Notes: generated by a model not told the origin, from the letters alone. Positions 1 to 12,139 are shown, counted from the stretch's first letter. The stretch is DNA of 64,000 nt from Hydractinia symbiolongicarpus (GCF_029227915.1 NC_079875.1:24994001-25058000); one strand, 5' to 3'. Translations and numbers: made by a program.

Positions 1-2
1 AA

Positions 3-3000
3 ACAAGTAATTCAGAGGTCCTACACCCAAAGATACAAGAAGTTTTAGATAGACACAAGAAAGTTTTCAGTGGAATGGGGAAACTCAAAAATTTCCAGCT
101 TAAACTTCACATTGACGAGTCAATCACACCAGTCCAGCAACCAGTGAGAAGATTGCCATACCATACTAGACAGACAGTATCAGATGAAATAGACAGATTA
201 GTTAAAAATGACTGCATAGAAAAAGTAAATGGACCAACTAGTTGGATAAACCCAATAGTAGTGGTACCCAAAGCAAATAGGAAAATAAGACTATGTATTG
301 ACATGCGAAGAGCAAACGAAGCTATAATAAGAGAGAGACATCAAATTCCGACGTTAGATGAGATACTACCGGAACTCAATGACGCAAAATATTTTTGCAA
401 GCTTGATCTAAGAGAAGGTTATCATCAAATAGAGCTTGATGAGAGTTCTAGACACATTACCTCCTTTATAACTCACAAAGACTGTTATCAATCAAAACGA
501 CTCATCTATGGAGCTAATTCTGCATTTGAACAATTTCAGAAAACAATTGAGCAATGTATTGCAGGATGTGATGGAACAAAATCAATTTCGGATGATATCC
601 TGCTATGGGGAAAAAGCATAGATGAAACTGCAACAAGACTGGACAAATTACTGAAAACACTCTACGACAATGGACTGCGAGTCAACTCAAGCAAATGCGT
701 ATTCGCAGTAAATGAGCTCACATTCTCGGGATACAGACTGACCGACAAAGGAATATTTCCTGATAAATTTAAAGTGGATGCTGTGAATCAAACCAAACGA
801 CCTACAAATGCCACAGAAGTAAGAAGTTTTCTGGGACTAGTTAATTACTGTTCCCAGTTCATTCATCATTATGCTGATCTTACAGAGCCTCTACGAAAGC
901 TCACAAAGAAAAATGTAGAATTTCAATGGAATGAAGCTCAAGAAAACTCATTTGTCAAGTTAAAGGAAGAACTAACTAACTCGCGAGTTATGGCCTATTA
1001 TCAACCATATGCTGATACAAAAATAATTGTAGATGCATCACCCATAGGACTTGGAGCTATTTTGACACAGAAGCAAAGGAACAACACCTTCAAGCCAATA
1101 GCATATGCATCTAAAGCTTTAAATGAAACTGAACAAAGATATTCTCAAACAGAGCGAGAAAGTCTTGCAGTGTTGTGGGGAATACAAAAATTCCATTACC
1201 ACCTATACGATCGTGACTTCACAGTTATCACAGACCACAAACCACTGGAGAAAATGTTATCATCAAGAGGGAATCCCACACCACGTATACAACGATGGGT
1301 ATTAAAATTACAACCGTACAAGTTTAAAGTTGTATATGAACCAGGAGCAACCAACGCATCAGATGTTCTCTCCAGGTCTCCTTTAGAAGCACCTGTAACA
1401 AGTGACTACTTTACTAACGAAGCAGAACATTATGTCAACACGATAATCAACGATGCTACGCCAATTGCAGTCACGATAAAAAAAATTGCTGATGATTCTG
1501 CAACAGACGAGGAATTGACAAAGCTCAGAGTAAACATTAAACTGAAGAAATGGAATAAATATCCTGAAATGAAACAATACTATCTCTGCCGAAATGAACT
1601 AGTAGTAAAAGACAACTTAGTGCTAAAGGGCAACCGTTTAGTCATCCCGAAGACTCTCAGAAAGAGAATCTTAGATAGCGCACATGAGCATCACCTTGGT
1701 ATAGTCAAAACCAAAGGACTTCTACGAGGAAAAGTATGGTGGCCTGGGATAGATAAAGAGATTGAAGAAATGATCAGAACTTGTATGTCATGTCAAGCAA
1801 CAAGTTCAGCAGTAGTTAGACCAACACATACCCAATCGACTGAAATTCCACCTACAAGTTGGCATACCTTAGCACTTGATATACAAGGTCCATATCCAAC
1901 AATGGACTACTTAATCGTGCTGATAGACTACAGATCCAGATATCCTGTCGTTATACAAACAAAAAAGATTGACACTGACCATGTAATCAAAGGTCTAGAT
2001 AAAACATTCAAGTTATTTGGATATCCAATGAAGTTAATTGCCGACAATGGGAAACAAATGATCTCCCAAGAATTTAAGAGTTACCTAAAGGAAAATGGAA
2101 TTGAACTTCACAGCACCACACCATATTCACCATGGGCAAATGGAGAGGTTGAAAGATTTAACAGATCATTGAAAAAAGCAAATCAATGTGCTCATGCAGC
2201 CGGAAAAGATTGGAGAAAGGAACAGGACAAATTTCTCCTACTCTACAGAACTACACCTCATGCAACAACCAACACACCTCCAGCTACTGTCATGTTTGGT
2301 AGAAACATCAGAAATAAAATTCCTGTATATTCCAAGTTTTTGTCAGAAAATTTGAAACTTGACGAAACAGACAGAAGAAATAAGAAAAAAACAAAAGAAT
2401 ATGCTGATACCAACAGAAAAACAGTACAAGAACATCACATCAATGTACGTGACAGCGTCTTAGCGAGAAATATGATGAGGAAAGACAAACTATCGACAAA
2501 TTGGATACCTAAACCATTCAAAGTAATCAAATCATACGAAAAGAGTGCGTTAATTGAAGACGCACAAGGAAGAAGATACATGAGGAACAAGGTACATCTA
2601 AGAAAATATTTACGAAGGAAGGAGGAAGTAGAGAGGAATCAAACAGAAGACATACACAGAGAGAAACATGAGAAGACAGAAAGTAAAAACAACAACAGAG
2701 AAAAGAAAATAGCTAAAGAGACTGAGAAAAGCAACAACACAGGATACAATGGCGAATTCATCACGATAGCTGTTCCACTAGTAGGCCTAGATTGCTTAGT
2801 TAGTTCTGACAGTGAAGCTGTGTGCACACAAACAAACTGCCAAACGTCTAACACAAGAAGAATTGCTAAAATAATACCTGTTGTTCCAGATGATGTTGTT
2901 CCAGATGAAGTTGTTCCAGATGAAGAAAATAATTTGGACATGCGAACACGAACAGTGACTGAAGACATAACTCCAGAAACCAAACTAGAAACACATCAGC

Positions 3001-3080
3001 AGCACAACGAGAAGAAGTGTTTACAAACTAAAAGTCATCCTTGGAAATCATATCTTTCACGAAGTAAGAAGAAACAATAG
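3..3080 (+). CDS. pol: Ty3/gypsy retrotransposon Pol (RT, RNase H, integrase), 5'-truncated by window edge
   Basis: The frame is open to the left edge, so the methionine at 75 is internal and the 5' end lies outside the window. Order of domains: reverse transcriptase (about residues 1-230 counted from 75) with first catalytic Asp in CKLDLREGYHQI and the catalytic pair in SISDDILLWG, which has Ser-Asp-Asp context rather than the usual Tyr-x-Asp-Asp; RNase H (about 310-400) with IIVDASPIGLGAIL, TERESLAVLWG and TDHKPLEKML; HHCC zinc-binding integrase domain (HEHHLGIVKTKGLL then CMSCQ); integrase core with LALDIQGPY, LIADNGKQM and ANGEVERFNRSLKKA giving D, D, E. No chromodomain is seen. The tail holds a short VVPDE triplication from 2880. 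The frame has no stop or frameshift. The class resembles the K02A2.6-like invertebrate gypsy group; that assignment is from memory of the family. Confidence 0.93.
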   Translation, partial: TSNSEVLHPKIQEVLDRHKKVFSGMGKLKNFQLKLHIDESITPVQQPVRRLPYHTRQTVSDEIDRLVKNDCIEKVNGPTSWINPIVVVPKANRKIRLCIDMRRANEAIIRERHQIPTLDEILPELNDAKYFCKLDLREGYHQIELDESSRHITSFITHKDCYQSKRLIYGANSAFEQFQKTIEQCIAGCDGTKSISDDILLWGKSIDETATRLDKLLKTLYDNGLRVNSSKCVFAVNELTFSGYRLTDKGIFPDKFKVDAVNQTKRPTNATEVRSFLGLVNYCSQFIHHYADLTEPLRKLTKKNVEFQWNEAQENSFVKLKEELTNSRVMAYYQPYADTKIIVDASPIGLGAILTQKQRNNTFKPIAYASKALNETEQRYSQTERESLAVLWGIQKFHYHLYDRDFTVITDHKPLEKMLSSRGNPTPRIQRWVLKLQPYKFKVVYEPGATNASDVLSRSPLEAPVTSDYFTNEAEHYVNTIINDATPIAVTIKKIADDSATDEELTKLRVNIKLKKWNKYPEMKQYYLCRNELVVKDNLVLKGNRLVIPKTLRKRILDSAHEHHLGIVKTKGLLRGKVWWPGIDKEIEEMIRTCMSCQATSSAVVRPTHTQSTEIPPTSWHTLALDIQGPYPTMDYLIVLIDYRSRYPVVIQTKKIDTDHVIKGLDKTFKLFGYPMKLIADNGKQMISQEFKSYLKENGIELHSTTPYSPWANGEVERFNRSLKKANQCAHAAGKDWRKEQDKFLLLYRTTPHATTNTPPATVMFGRNIRNKIPVYSKFLSENLKLDETDRRNKKKTKEYADTNRKTVQEHHINVRDSVLARNMMRKDKLSTNWIPKPFKVIKSYEKSALIEDAQGRRYMRNKVHLRKYLRRKEEVERNQTEDIHREKHEKTESKNNNREKKIAKETEKSNNTGYNGEFITIAVPLVGLDCLVSSDSEAVCTQTNCQTSNTRRIAKIIPVVPDDVVPDEVVPDEENNLDMRTRTVTEDITPETKLETHQQHNEKKCLQTKSHPWKSYLSRSKKKQ

Positions 3081-3304
3081 AAACACGTGACGTTGATAAC
3101 AGAACTTATGTTACACGAAATTTGGACAGTATTCAGTGATACTGGACACAAAACATTTATGAAGAAGTTCACACATTATGTTCACACCTTTTGTTAATCA
3201 CGCTTTGCGAACATGTAAATAAGAAGCATGTGAAATAAAAAAAAACGCTTTTCAAAGAAGTTAATCATGTATTTACTCATGTGATGGTTTATGTTTTATT
3301 ATGT

Positions 3305-3450
3305 GGAACGACGACGTTCGATGAATCAACAACACGATGACGTACGATGAATCAACAACACGATGACGTACGATGAATCAACAACACGATGACGTTCGAT
3401 TGATGAGCAACACGACGACGTTCGATTGATGAACAACACGATGACGTAAT
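3305..3450 (+). repeat. Tandem repeat of about 30 bp between pol and the 3' LTR
   Basis: Four to five copies of a roughly 30-bp unit built on CGATGAATCAACAACACGA, drifting to CGATTGATGAACAACACGA toward the right. It lies between the pol stop and the polypurine tract, so it is part of the gypsy 3' untranslated region. Confidence 0.8.
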
Positions 3451-3477
3451 GAAGGATTCGATCAAGAAAGAAGAGGA

Positions 3478-3643
3478 TGTAGTATTTGTATATAATCGGC
3501 GACCGTGAGAATTGTAGATATAGAACGTGGAGACGAAATAAATATGGCGGTATATTTTAATATAAGAATTCGTGTGTGTCACATAGTTGATCGGTCAGAC
3601 TAATCTAGGTTCATCTTAGTCAGCTAGGTATTAGAACACTACA
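3478..3643 (+). mobile_element. 3' LTR of the gypsy element (166 bp)
   Basis: The segment starts TGTAGT and ends ACTACA, the short terminal inverted repeat expected of an LTR. A purine run (AAGAAAGAAGAGGA, about 3464-3477) directly precedes it and fits the polypurine tract. Inside are a TATA-like TATATAATC near 3490 and a polyadenylation signal AATAAA at 3537. The 5' LTR is outside the window, so LTR identity and target duplication cannot be tested. The boundary is inferred from these signals only. Confidence 0.65.
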
Positions 3644-4108
3644 AGGTTGAAACAATTTCTAGAATATTCAAAACATTTCAAAACAAACTATATGGGTTGA
3701 ATTTTCTAATTGAAAGTCAAATAGAGAGTTACTATATGCGCTATTACTATTCCTAAAGGTATCACAGTACTTCATTTAACTGAACAATCCTATAAAATTT
3801 CCAAAGTTTTCAAGTTATCATAGCCAAGAACGTAGAAATGCAATCCTGAGAAAAACACCAATAAATATTTTCAAGGCATTACTTTAAATCGAACAGGGTT
3901 TTAATCGACTTGCCCTAGAAATACTTATATTCTTGAATAAATTGCGTCCAGTACGGGATAAATTTTTTTAACACTTTTGTGAAGGTTTCCCCTTTAGAGA
4001 ATTATTTTGTTAAATTTAAGTCAAATAATCTTAGCGAATTTGATTCACAATTTTAAAAAAGATATCCTGCAACGAAATCTTTTTCTTTGGTCAATTTTAA
4101 TTTTTTAG

Positions 4109-7100
4109 GATTCCAACAGATCGCTCTATTCAGATTCTAACAATGATGACAACGATGACAATGATGACATTGATGGTACGCCCTCTATCAAACACTAATT
4201 TATTTATTTTGACAATGAAAACTGATTGACTGTAAGGTAGCCTTTACATGGACGCAAAATGAGATTTTAAATTCTATAACATGTCGTTCTGTTTAAACGA
4301 AGTTTTTCATATCCAGGTAGTGTGGACTGCACAAGCTCAATAACTTTGTACACATGCGCAATAACTTTGTACACACGCGCCATAGTTTATTTCGGATAAA
4401 TCATGTTTGCATGAAGATTTTGAGAAAGAATTGAAATCTCATTGCGGTCCCGACTGAACTCTACCAAAAAATGCAACTGTTCATATCTATTATTTTTTTC
4501 AGATGTGTGCGATAACAGTGGAGCAGAGGAGTTATTGGTAATGATACTAAATATGTTTAAGATATCTCCACCTTTTATAATAGCCGTTGTGTATCTATGC
4601 GCAAAATGGTATCAGTGCAGCGATATCTTGCCGTAACGATATCTAAGCACGTAGATGTCATAATTCAATTCATTTATAATTTATAATTATATCTTTAATA
4701 AATTAAACATGAGGTAACAGCAGAGATCTCAAAAATTTTCACATAAATTGACATCTTGTTCGCGGACTTAAATTCTCTCCAAATTTTATATTGGTAGATT
4801 CGCGAAGTGATTTCCTAAAAAAAGTCTACAGGTAAAGTCTACAGGTAAAAGCTCATTGCATTTTCATTTTTATTTTTTCTTGATTATGGAAAAGGAGAAT
4901 TTTAGGAAAAAAAAGTTCCTACAAAATATATAAAGTCAGTGACCCGTGGAAATTTTTACCGGTTCGCCCATCTATTTTATACTGCATTGCATGCGTCTAG
5001 CTACTGGCGGTAACATTTTTCGTGACAGACAGACAGAAAACGGGTATCACAATATAGACTGGTGGTTAACCCGTGAAACAAACCACGGGAATTTGTTATG
5101 GAATTACTCTGCAGTAGTCCTGATCCCTTGAATAATACCCTTATAGGCATAGAAGCAAGCTCAAAAACACATTTTTCTTTTTTCGTAAAATAATTTATCG
5201 GAAGTAGTGTTACGCCGCTTTCTCGCAAAATACGTGTATTTAGCAATAATTTGCGCATTTTTGCTGCCAGTTTAAGAAAGAGGCTGCTCTTGTAATAAGC
5301 GTGTTAAAAGCTAAATTTGACATTTCGTTGCACTTCTGTTTATTTAAGAACATAAGAAGAAGAATTTCAGCAAAATTTAAACCCATCCAGCTTCAGCTAA
5401 AATTTAGACATTATTATTTGTTATAAAAATGCGCATTCACGAAAAAATTCCGAATTCATATTCAATAATTGTCTTTTCATTATAATTTGCATTGTAAATT
5501 GTTCTACGGCTTTTAAGCCGGTAGAACTTTAAAATGGGCACCTTTTTGTCGCCGTTTTTACTACTGAGAAGGGTACAAGTCTACTGTAGCGGTAGGTAAA
5601 TTATTAATTTTTGGATATTGATAGCAGAAATACCCAGTTGAACATGGTACAAAAACCTATTATCTTTACAAACAAGTCATTTTGCATTATTATGTTATGT
5701 TCAGTTGGTTTCGGCAGTATAAAGCGACAAAGTGCTTTGTTATATTTTTTGTAAGTGGAATTTCTATGAATCTAGATTTGTATTTGTATATAGGGAGTTC
5801 TAACAGGCTAACAGGCTTCGTTATAGAAAAGGAAATAATTCAAAAATGTAGTTTTTGTTGATTTTTACGCTTCATAAAAGCAATGATTACACACTTGAAC
5901 TCGACGGCTATTTTCATGAAAACGCCGGATTAAGGCATAAGTAACTCTTTGACCCGGCGTTAAACGCAAGGTGGAGCGCCTAATAAGAGTCACAAACTGG
6001 GTTATATGTTTAAGTAGAGCGCGTTAGTACAGATATACAGTATGTCGTAAATTGAGTTAAGTGCACACTATATTATAGTGCTTCGGGTGTAACATATTTT
6101 TTTAATAAATAATTTTACTACACTTTTAGCTGAAATAAAAACAACCCGTTGTTACCCCGTTACAGCAAAAATCAAGTTTGATATACTTTACGGTATAAGT
6201 TTGGGCTGTAAGTGAAAGTTTAAAAATTAATCGCAAGATCAGGCTGAGCACTTAGTAATGGTGTTGCACCGTCGCACATCCATTTACACATAATAACCTC
6301 GCCACATAAAAAACTTTATCGCAATCTTTGGTTTAAATAAAAACACAGGAAACAGCCTGTTGTTAACACAGGACTGAGCGGTTCGTACAGGTAAAAAATA
6401 AACAAGGTTGGCGGGGATAAAAAACAGCGGAAAAACATTAAAGGAATAGCAATAAATAAGGCTAGCTATAGCTATGTGACTATAGGATGCTAGCTACCTC
6501 AAAATCTTCGTTCGTTTTAAATCCACGGGTAGCCGGCCTTAAAATATTGCATACAAATTATTATGCTATTATTATAAAGGTTGCTAAATTTGAGAAAAAA
6601 AATTACAATATATCTTACTTGTGAAAATCTCTTACCTTTCTGGCATTTCTGAACTTAAAGTTGTCAGATTAAAAGAAACAGGCAGGTAAAGTTTTTCTTG
6701 GGGAAGTGGAAAAGGAAAAGTTCTCAACAGTGACCAAAATTGTTTTTTTGAACTCCTATATAAACGTTACCTAATTTTTTGCTAAGGAAAGAAGCTCACG
6801 AGTTTCTTTCCTTAGCGTTGTGCGCTACAGCAGAAGATATAGTCAAATAAAAAATGTCTTTTATCTTATGTTTAAAAAACATCTGCATGAATTTCAATGA
6901 TAGCCATTTTACATCATGTCAGTATTTTACCTTCAAGAATGCGCGCGCATGTACAAAATTCATGAACTTCATTTTTCATGTTAGATAGTAAGAAACCGGT
7001 ACCAACACCGAGAGAAATTCAAGAGGAGGTGATTGTACGTACATTGTTTTTTTATTGATCATTAAAATTTCAAACTGACTTTATTTTATATCGCAAAGTT

Positions 7101-9915
7101 TCTAAATGACGAAATCTCATTATAGGAATGCAGTACCACTTATTCAAGTAAGTATTTATTGTTTTTTAAATACAATTAATCTTTAAAATATCCCTAAAAC
7201 TTAAATTACAGTTGTCATGTCTTCAAATGTGAGAAAAAATGGTTGAACTGGTATGTTTAGACTAGGCTTTGTAAAATTTTATAAAATGACCAAGTTTTAC
7301 ACATAAAAAATTTCTAAAATTAGAGCGTAGCTTTGAGTTTACCTACAGAAAACTTTAAATTAAATGTCTTAGACTAGTTTGGCAAGGATGACATGGGCTT
7401 AGACGATTTTTATGTTCGCTGGGTAACCAATTTAAATCAAATGTTTAAGACTAGTTAGCCAAGGATGACATGGGCTTAGACGATTTTTATGTTCACTGGG
7501 TAACCAATTTAAATCAAATGTTTTAGACTATTTAGCCAAGGATGACATGGGCTTAGACTATTTTTATGTTCACTGGGTAACCAAAAAGTATTGTTTTTGC
7601 TCCTCTGTAACGGACCCCTATAATAAATCATGCTTTCGCTGTAGAACTTTGTGCCTAAAGGCTGTTTTCTCAACTAATTTTTTTTTGCACAGCAATACAA
7701 AGACCTGTTCCAGCACCGCGGCGTGCTAAAACGATAAAGGTACGTTAATAAATATTACTCCAACCATAAATTTTTTGCGATTTATTTTTTTTAATTCAAG
7801 GTTTTTTATATTTTTTAGCCTTTTGGGCAAACTTGAAAATGGTTTTGCGAATTTTTACAGGAATTAATTTTCGTGAATTTAGCACAAATTATTTCTTACG
7901 AAAATTGTTAAAGAATTTGCTACTTGCAAAATTCGTGAAAATGAATTACCTAAATAAAAATTAAATGTCATTCAATTATTTTTTCACGAATTCCGCAAAC
8001 TTTTTCGAAATTTAACTCTCTCAAAATTAGTGCAATGCTACTAATTCTATATTTGTAGCATTATTTTGTTTAGGAATCCACTTGAGAAAAAGGTACTACT
8101 ATTTGTTTTAACTTCATCTACTATTTTATCCCGGTAAGTAAATTTTCCGAATGGTAATGCCGTTGCTTGAATTTTTTTTTAGTAACAAATCTTCCCTTCC
8201 CTTTCTTCATATATAAATATATGAATGGACAATATGTTAGAAGATCTGTTTTTCTTAGATTTTGAAATGTTCGATTGGCAGCCTACACCAAGGCCAAGAG
8301 CAACAACGGACTCTAATCTAGTATGTTAGTTAGTTTGCAAGATAATTTACATGTAACTTCTTCATTAAATATACTATACTCTGCTTTTTGCATTTAGACA
8401 AGACAAGAGGGTCCAGGTAAAAGTATTATTTTATTCGGCATTTTTCAACCTTGAAAAGTACTAATATCTGTCTAAAGTATTTAATATCAATTTAAAAATG
8501 GGTAAGATTATTTGTAGCACATAACATCCCTCAGCTGACGAGAATTTTGCCCCATATCTGGTATGATGAACAAGTAAAACAGAAATTATTACAGATTCAT
8601 TTATTTTAGAACTAACTTTTTTAATGCACGTTCATGCAGAAAAAGAGGTAAAAAGTTTTAATTTCAACATTACAAGTTTAATTTTAGTTTAACAATTATG
8701 TATTGGCAAAGGTGTAACCTTTTTTGTATACCTTTTCTTTAGGTTCGTTTCATCTATTTTTTAAAGCAGATATTTAAGCCACATTTGTGGCGCTTTGATT
8801 AGCAAAAAGTGTCACTTATCTTTTTATTTTCTTTTGTTCTTGTTATCAATTTCAACAATGTCTAAGTTTTATATGGCTCAGGTAATATGAAAAAGGGTAA
8901 AAACGCAAAAAACATTTAAACGTACCAGCTAGTTGCTGAAATAAGTCCTTACAAAGTATAATATCTGGAAAATCACGTCTATTAAAGTAGTTCCTGAAAA
9001 AAAAGTAATGCGGATTTTTTTTTTAATGTTTTAGGGATTTGAAGCTGAAGCAAATTGTAATATATTACTTTCTGTCATCCTCAGCAAAAAATACTTAACC
9101 TATTCCATATCTGAAAGAAAGTGAAAACTCAAAATGTTTGTTTTCATAACGTTTCACCTGTACATTTTTTCAGCATATTCATTGGACCCAACAGAATGTT
9201 GTCATTCAGAGGTAACACAATTACCACATTTGACAATAAAATTATTTTCTCTTTCTTTAGTATTTTATAAGGTAATATTTTCTTTACTTTCAGGTTGCTT
9301 CCACTTGCAGTAAGTAACAATTCTCACCCTGCATTGTTCTTTTTTTTATTTAAAAAATCAGTTAGATAATTAAAATAACTACTAACACATCATTGGCATG
9401 CAAAGTGCTTTTCTATTGTATTTTTTTATTGTAATTGATATATTGATATATTTCTTAACCTCAGACAGTGCATTTTTAGCTGATCTTAGGCATCAAAAAC
9501 CCAAATATTTTCCAGGACCCCGATTATGCTGAGTCCTCGCTAAAGTGACGAAATTTGTCCCTCTCACTTTTGAAATCAAAGAGTGGGCTTCGCTTTTTAA
9601 GGATTTTCTACTATTCTTTCGCGAACAAATATAATGCAATGAACCTACAGGTTATTTTTCACTTAACCTCTGCACTCCTACACAAACATGTCCACTTAAG
9701 ACTATATAAATACTAAATATTATACCATCATATCTATTTCAAATAAAATCTAAGAGTGCACGCATTGATACAGTATTTGTATGAACTATCTATTTTTTTA
9801 TTTTAACAAATACAACCACATATCTCCAATTTTATATTTAGATTTTGAGTCAACATTTTCAAGCTTGCGTACTAATTACAGTACATTATCGTCAATGAAA
9901 CCGCTTTTAAAATCG
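4109..9915 (+). CDS. Microexon chain upstream of the death-domain exon (cytoplasmic-tail or adaptor region)
   Basis: Candidate exons with AG/GT borders: 4109-4175 (A), 4503-4537 (B), 6985-7028 or 7034 (C), 7126-7147 (D), 7693-7739 (E), 8074-8092 (F), 8259-8320 (G), 8398-8416 (H), 8640-8647 (I, 8 nt, weak), 9174-9211 (J), 9294-9309 (L), 9842-9915 (M). Lengths alternate 3n+1 and 3n+2, so phases run 0 to 1 then 1 to 0 and each pair can be skipped without a frameshift. A is Asp/Asn-rich. C, E and G each carry a PxxxPR motif (PVPTPR, PVPAPR, PTPRPR). F has an in-frame TGA. B ends in phase 0 whereas C needs phase 1, so either B is skipped or a small exon at 4.5-7.0 kb is missed. The 5' end was not found; no signal peptide or membrane segment is seen. 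M joins in phase to the death-domain exon. Confidence 0.6.
7359..7584 (+). repeat. Three tandem copies of a 77-bp unit in an intron
   Basis: Three near-identical copies, each containing GGATGACATGGGCTTAGAC and CTGGGTAACCAA, lie between exons D and E of the death-domain gene. Confidence 0.85.
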
Positions 9916-10511
9916 GTAAGGTGACACTGTAGACTGAAGTATTAAATATACTTTTACCCTAACTTTCAATAATGAGACCTAGCTGTGAACTTTCTATATC
10001 TCTGTAACATGTGCTTTTTACATATGTGACAAAAACTGATACTTTTCGATTTCTGATTTCTGACTACTAAAATCTACACTTACTTAACGGGAAGAATACC
10101 TGACATTTCTTATTTTTTGACTAGTTATTAAAAATTGTAATGAAATTGACAACAGTCAAATTACCTGTGGTGTATGTTTCTTCTTTTAAAGTTTATATTT
10201 TTTTAATGGGAAACAATGACTTCACTCAACGGATTATAAATCGATCAGAAAAAAAAACTTTCAGAATGCTATTTTAGCCAATTAAAGAAAGATTTAACCG
10301 GGAAATATCAACTTTTTAAAAGGCGGACACTTCTAATTAGCGACAGTGAATAAATAATGTGTTCGCCACCTTCTGTTTTGCGTGTATCAATTTTCAAACA
10401 TACGATTTGCATGTAATGATTAGAAAAGGTCGATAATTATTTTTAATAAATAAATAAATTGCGCACCCCTTGAAGCACTGAAATAGGTAGTACTGAAAAC
10501 ATTTTTTGTAG

Positions 10512-11084
10512 GGTATGCTTCGGGATTTATGCAGTCGCGATCGTCAACATCTCTGTAAACATCTGGATTCTAGGAGAGAATATGAAAAGCTAGCACACTA
10601 TCTACAAGAACCATTGAAGCTCACACAAATTGAAATAGATAACCTGTTCTTAGCAGGAGAAAATCCTGCTTCATTTTTTTTTAAGGCTTTCATGATAAAG
10701 AAAACAGATTTCAAAGTCAGGAAATTTCAACAGTATATGAAAGAGATGGGCAGAAAAGATGTGCTTGATTATATGAAGAAAAAAGAATGGCCTGAATTGT
10801 TTCTTGAAATACCATTTGATCCGCGGGAAGAGCTTGTCTCGTATCTGAACAAGTCTCCGGGTAATTGGAAGATATTTGCTACAAAGTGTGGATACTCCTC
10901 TGATGACATTGCACTTATTCAAGGCAACCACATGGAAAAGAAAAGTGCTACGGAGTTTTTGCTGACTATCATAAATCAACGATGCCCAGATTTCACAATT
11001 GACAATTTACGAGAAGCATTTGCTAAAATGAAGCGACATGACCTGATTCATTTTTTGGATAAAAAGACATCTATGGTGGCTTAA
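10512..11084 (+). CDS. Terminal exon with two tandem death-fold domains
   Basis: The exon follows a TTTTTTGTAG acceptor and opens in phase 0, matching the phase-0 donor at 9915. It encodes about 190 residues. The first domain (about 3-90) has the six-helix death-fold pattern: a Leu-rich first helix (LCKHLDSRREYEKLAHYL), a hydrophobic centre, and RKDVLDYMKK at the end. The second (about 97-186) is closer to a classical death domain: EELVSYL, NWKIFATKCGYSSDDIALI with the conserved Trp, SATEFLLTI, and KRHDLIHFLDKK. Death domains recruit partners by homotypic contact in apoptosis, Toll/IL-1 or NF-kB signalling. With PxxxPR motifs upstream this looks like an adaptor or the cytoplasmic tail of a receptor; which of these cannot be told because the 5' end is missing. 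No caspase, kinase or TIR domain is visible. Confidence 0.75.
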   Translation, partial: GMLRDLCSRDRQHLCKHLDSRREYEKLAHYLQEPLKLTQIEIDNLFLAGENPASFFFKAFMIKKTDFKVRKFQQYMKEMGRKDVLDYMKKKEWPELFLEIPFDPREELVSYLNKSPGNWKIFATKCGYSSDDIALIQGNHMEKKSATEFLLTIINQRCPDFTIDNLREAFAKMKRHDLIHFLDKKTSMVA

Positions 11085-12050
11085 TATGGAATAAAATGAA
11101 ACGACACAAAAAAAACATAGATATTTTCAGACATAAAAAGAATTAATATTAAGCTGATGATACAAAAGTCGATTAGTTGCGTTTCACACATAAATACGTT
11201 GCTTTAAGCGAGTTCAAAAAAGTTCTCATTATTTTTTTTCTAGAAGTAAACTAAAATCTTTGAGAAAGCCATTATCTACAAATGTTATTTTAAACAAAAT
11301 TAGCTAAAAATTGTTTTGCATCCTTATATCCAGATCCATTTAATAGATATTTACTTGCACTGAGAAGTTGGCTGCTTATCACTTAATTTTAAAGTAGTGA
11401 CGATTTTGGACTTTTTTTTAAAAAAAAATGGCGGCATTTTAGACGAAGTCAACTGAATTTGTGCCCAAAATATAAATTTTTAAAAGTGTCTTGAAAAAAT
11501 AGCACATGTTTTTATAAATGGACTAAAATGTTATAACAGTTCATTATCTACAAATATCATTTGCTTGCTCCGCCTAATTCAAAATTACATAAAATTAATC
11601 ACTTGAATTGTGTAACATTTTTGAAAAGACTTTGTTACAAATTGCCATGTTTGCTTTTCTTTGTTGTACGAGTTTTTAAAAAGTTTTAAAACAACCACAC
11701 TTTAACATCTATTTGATTTATTTACTTTAAAATTTTACATTTGTTGCACCAAATAACTAATTGCTATATTTACATCATGTTGGAAACTGTTTATTGTTAT
11801 AAGCAGGTAAAAAACAGGACTTTTAATGTGATACACTGGTCTATTTGTAGAACGCAATTAATCAACTCGCGCATCACCAGCTTTATAATCCAATCCATTC
11901 TTTTGATATTCACCCAATGTACCACACCAATTGTAATTATTTTTTTATCCACTATTTTTGTACACCTATATATCACATTTATTTTTCTATTTGTATATTT
12001 TGCTAAATCACTTTTAAGAAGTTATTTTCTCGAGTATAATATAAAGTAAG
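11085..12050. other. AT-rich intergenic/3' flank; no gene seen
   Basis: A stop-free stretch of about 100 codons at 11741-12049 has no recognisable domain and its composition matches its surroundings. I see no supported gene here. Confidence 0.5.
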
Positions 12051-12139
12051 ATGTAAACTAGAATACAAAAACTCCACCCATGGTTTGTCTGTTTGTTTGT
12101 AACTGTGTTTACAACGCACGAAATCTTAAAGTAACAAAC

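Noticed and set aside
6166-6192. Possible 27-nt phase-0 exon of the death-domain gene
   Set aside because: It lies inside a dispersed repeat family also found at 43 kb and does not solve the phase gap between exons B and C.
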